A DNA stretch of 8,082 bases from Methylovulum sp. (GTDB lineage: Bacteria > Pseudomonadota > Gammaproteobacteria > Methylococcales > Methylomonadaceae). Location of the stretch: the NCBI GenBank assembly GCA_028713595.1, contig JAQTNZ010000092.1:1-8082 (forward strand), in the 5' to 3' direction. Below, piece by piece: positions 6,274 through 8,082 of the stretch. The notes below the pieces were generated by a model. It did no database searches, was not told the DNA's origin, and worked only from the letters and a program-made list of their open reading frames with translations. Within the stretch, counting starts at the first letter, position 1. Every line of letters begins with the position of its first letter. The position numbers were made by a program, and so were the translations under genes.

Positions 6274-6319
6274 TGTTGACTAGGTGCTATTCCAATAGGG
6301 TTCTGAATAAGGTTCTGAT

Positions 6320-7414
6320 ATGAAATTATTAACATTAGCAAGCCAAGATAAAACCTGCACCACCGTGTTGATGCTGTTGGCGGCGGTGACGTTTATCATC
6401 CCGTTATGCAATATGCTGACCCCCGTCGGTTCGCCCCTGCATTTTTCCGCCTATACCGTGTCTTTAATAGGCAAATACCTCACCTTTGCCTTACTGGGCA
6501 TGTCCTTGGATTTGGTCTGGGGATATTGCGGTATTTTGGCGCTCGGTCATGGCGCCTTTTTCGCACTGGGCGGTTATGCGATGGGCATGTATTTGATGCG
6601 GCAAATCGGCACGCGTGGCGTGTACGGTGATCCCTTATTGCCTGACTTTATGGTTTTTCTTAACTGGAAAGAATTGCCTTGGTACTGGTTCGGCTTTGAT
6701 AACTTCGGCTTTGCCCTGCTGATGGTGGTCTTAGCACCTGGCATCCTGGCTTTTGTTTTCGGCTGGTTGGCATTCCGCTCCCGCGTTACTGGGGTGTATT
6801 TGTCGATTATCACCCAAGCGTTGACTTACGCGCTGTTGCTGGCTTTTTTCCGCAATGAAATGGGCTTTGGTGGTAACAACGGCCTGACTGATTTTAAGGA
6901 CATCTTAGGCTTTAACATCCAATCGGAAGCGGTGCGCTCGATGCTGTTGCTGCTGTCTGGCTTGTCCTTAATCGGCGCGTTTTTGCTCTGTCGTTGGATA
7001 GTCAACACCAAGCTAGGACGGGTGGTGACGGCGATACGCGACCAAGAATCGCGGGTACGTTTCTTAGGCTATCGGGTGGAAATGTTCAAGCTGTGGATAT
7101 TCGTGTTCGCGGCGATGTTGGCAGGGGTTGCCGGCGCCTTGTATGTGCCGCAAGTCGGCATCATCAACCCCAGCGAATTTACCCCGCTCAATTCCTTGGA
7201 AATCGTCGTCTGGGTGGCTATGGGCGGACGCGGCACTTTATACGGGGCGATTATCGGCGCGGTAGTGGTCAATTATGGCAAAACCGTGTTGACGGGGTTA
7301 ATGCCGGAAATCTGGCTATTTACGTTAGGCGCGGTGTTCATCGTCATCACCTTATTATTGCCTGAGGGTATCGTCGGCCTGTTGCGGCGCAAACTAAAGG
7401 AGCAACACGCATGA
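6320..7414 (+). CDS. urtC: Urea ABC transporter permease UrtC
   Basis: UrtC is the second inner-membrane permease, pairing with UrtB as LivM pairs with LivH. The 364-residue protein is strongly hydrophobic, with about eight to ten membrane segments. It carries LGMSLDLVWGYCGILALGHGAFFALGGYAMGMYL (59-92), FGGNNGLTDF (183-192), which is typical of LivM/UrtC permeases, and the cytoplasmic loop KLGRVVTAIRDQESRVRFLGY (231-251) that should contact the ATPases. The C-terminal part contains PQVGIINPSEFTPLNSLEIVVWVAMGGRGTLYGA (277-310), characteristic of UrtC. Length is normal for the family. AAGG (6309-6312) lies 7 bases before the ATG. The stop overlaps the urtD start by four bases (ATGA, 7411-7414), indicating translational coupling. 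No frameshift or missing segment is seen. Confidence 0.95.
   Translation: MKLLTLASQDKTCTTVLMLLAAVTFIIPLCNMLTPVGSPLHFSAYTVSLIGKYLTFALLGMSLDLVWGYCGILALGHGAFFALGGYAMGMYLMRQIGTRGVYGDPLLPDFMVFLNWKELPWYWFGFDNFGFALLMVVLAPGILAFVFGWLAFRSRVTGVYLSIITQALTYALLLAFFRNEMGFGGNNGLTDFKDILGFNIQSEAVRSMLLLLSGLSLIGAFLLCRWIVNTKLGRVVTAIRDQESRVRFLGYRVEMFKLWIFVFAAMLAGVAGALYVPQVGIINPSEFTPLNSLEIVVWVAMGGRGTLYGAIIGAVVVNYGKTVLTGLMPEIWLFTLGAVFIVITLLLPEGIVGLLRRKLKEQHA
7397..7402 (+). promoter_or_regulatory. Ribosome binding site for urtD inside urtC
   Basis: AAGGAG lies 8 bases before the urtD ATG, within the last codons of urtC. With the ATGA overlap, urtD can be translated both by reinitiation and from its own strong site, supporting 7411 as the start. 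Confidence 0.75.
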
Positions 7415-8082
7415 AAACCTTTGCGGAAAATCTGTTTGGTGAAGACGACAAGGTCAAAGCCAGTAGTCTGGTGGTGGAGGGCGAGTTGGACACCCGCCAC
7501 GGGCCTATCTTGTATATGGAAGATGTCAGTGTCAGTTTTGACGGTTTTAAGGCGCTCAACAAGCTTTCCCTTTACATTGATGCAGGGGAGTTGCGTTGCC
7601 TGATTGGCCCTAATGGCGCGGGTAAGACCACTTTAATGGATGTCATTACCGGCAAGACCCGCCCTGATACCGGATCGGTATTTTTTGGGCAAACCATCGA
7701 TTTGTTGCAAATGGATGAACCCGCCATCGCCCAAGCGGGGATTTGCCGGAAGTTTCAAAAACCCAGCGTATTCGATGCCTTGAGCGTATTTGAAAATCTG
7801 GAATTGGCCCTAAAAGCCGACAAGGGTGCTTGGCAAACCCTGTTTTTCCGTTTAACAGGCGAACAGCGCGAGCGTATCAGGCATATTATGGAAACTGTTG
7901 GTTTAAGCGCTTTTGCCAAGGAGCGGGCAGGCATCCTCTCGCATGGGCAAAAACAATGGCTGGAAATTGGCATGTTGCTGATGCAAGAGCCCGAGCTGCT
8001 GATGCTCGACGAACCCATTGCCGGCATGAGTGCACGCGAGCGCGAACTCACGGCAGAACTTCTGCAGCGCATTTGCAAAAAC
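7411..8082 (+). CDS. urtD: Urea ABC transporter ATPase UrtD, C-terminus cut by window edge
   Basis: UrtD is one of two ATP-binding subunits that power the Urt importer on the cytoplasmic face, normally with UrtE. The 224 codons present contain Walker A GPNGAGKTT (66-74), the Q-loop at Gln116 in RKFQKPSVFD, the signature LSHGQKQWLEIGMLL (176-190) and Walker B LLMLDEP (196-202) with catalytic Glu201. The phrases DVSVSFDGFKAL (38-49), GKTRPDTGSVFFGQTIDL (81-98) and SHGQKQWLEIGMLLMQEPELL (177-197) are distinctive for UrtD, not generic LivG. Residues 1-33 precede the ATPase fold, as usual in this family. Only the H-loop and C-terminal part, a few tens of residues, should lie beyond the edge. The sequence reads GICRKFQ where many UrtD proteins, from memory, have Gly before Arg; this is minor. 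urtE would be expected next. Confidence 0.95.
   Translation, partial: MKTFAENLFGEDDKVKASSLVVEGELDTRHGPILYMEDVSVSFDGFKALNKLSLYIDAGELRCLIGPNGAGKTTLMDVITGKTRPDTGSVFFGQTIDLLQMDEPAIAQAGICRKFQKPSVFDALSVFENLELALKADKGAWQTLFFRLTGEQRERIRHIMETVGLSAFAKERAGILSHGQKQWLEIGMLLMQEPELLMLDEPIAGMSARERELTAELLQRICKN

Noticed and set aside
6276..6304. Promoter in the urtB-urtC gap (TTGACT at 6276)
   Set aside because: No -10 element occurs at suitable spacing and the gap is only 46 bp, so co-transcription is more likely.

Overview
This window is about 8.1 kb of a bacterial chromosome that reads as gammaproteobacterial. The support is the Lnt sequence style, a Gram-negative envelope with an outer-membrane porin, and UrtB carrying the long periplasmic N-terminal domain. 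A methylotroph or sulfur oxidiser would fit, but the window alone cannot prove the lineage.

Layout. Positions 1-1265 (minus strand) hold most of lnt, apolipoprotein N-acyltransferase; its C-terminus lies beyond the left edge. Positions 1263-1481 hold a 219-bp non-coding, nearly palindromic MITE-like insertion. It is flanked by an 11-bp target duplication and has landed in the 5' end of lnt, so the present lnt start codon belongs to the element. Positions 1493-1820 are intergenic, with a divergent promoter region and three palindromes in front of the plus-strand operon. Positions 1821-8082 (plus strand) hold a porin gene followed by urtA, urtB, urtC and the start of urtD, which runs off the right edge.

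How the genes work together. The plus-strand genes form a complete entry route for urea or a related short-chain amide. The outer-membrane barrel would admit the solute and UrtA would bind it in the periplasm. UrtB and UrtC form the inner-membrane channel, and UrtD (with UrtE, expected just downstream) supplies ATP hydrolysis. The porin and urtA are 32 bp apart and look co-transcribed. A 12-bp perfect hairpin without a T-tract sits between urtA and urtB, a place where differential expression of binding protein and permease is often set. urtC and urtD overlap by four bases (ATGA). lnt is functionally unrelated to this operon and is transcribed divergently.

The most notable points are the insertion that rewrote the lnt start, the cluster of three palindromes upstream of the porin, the porin gene as first gene of a urt operon, and the intra-operon hairpin.
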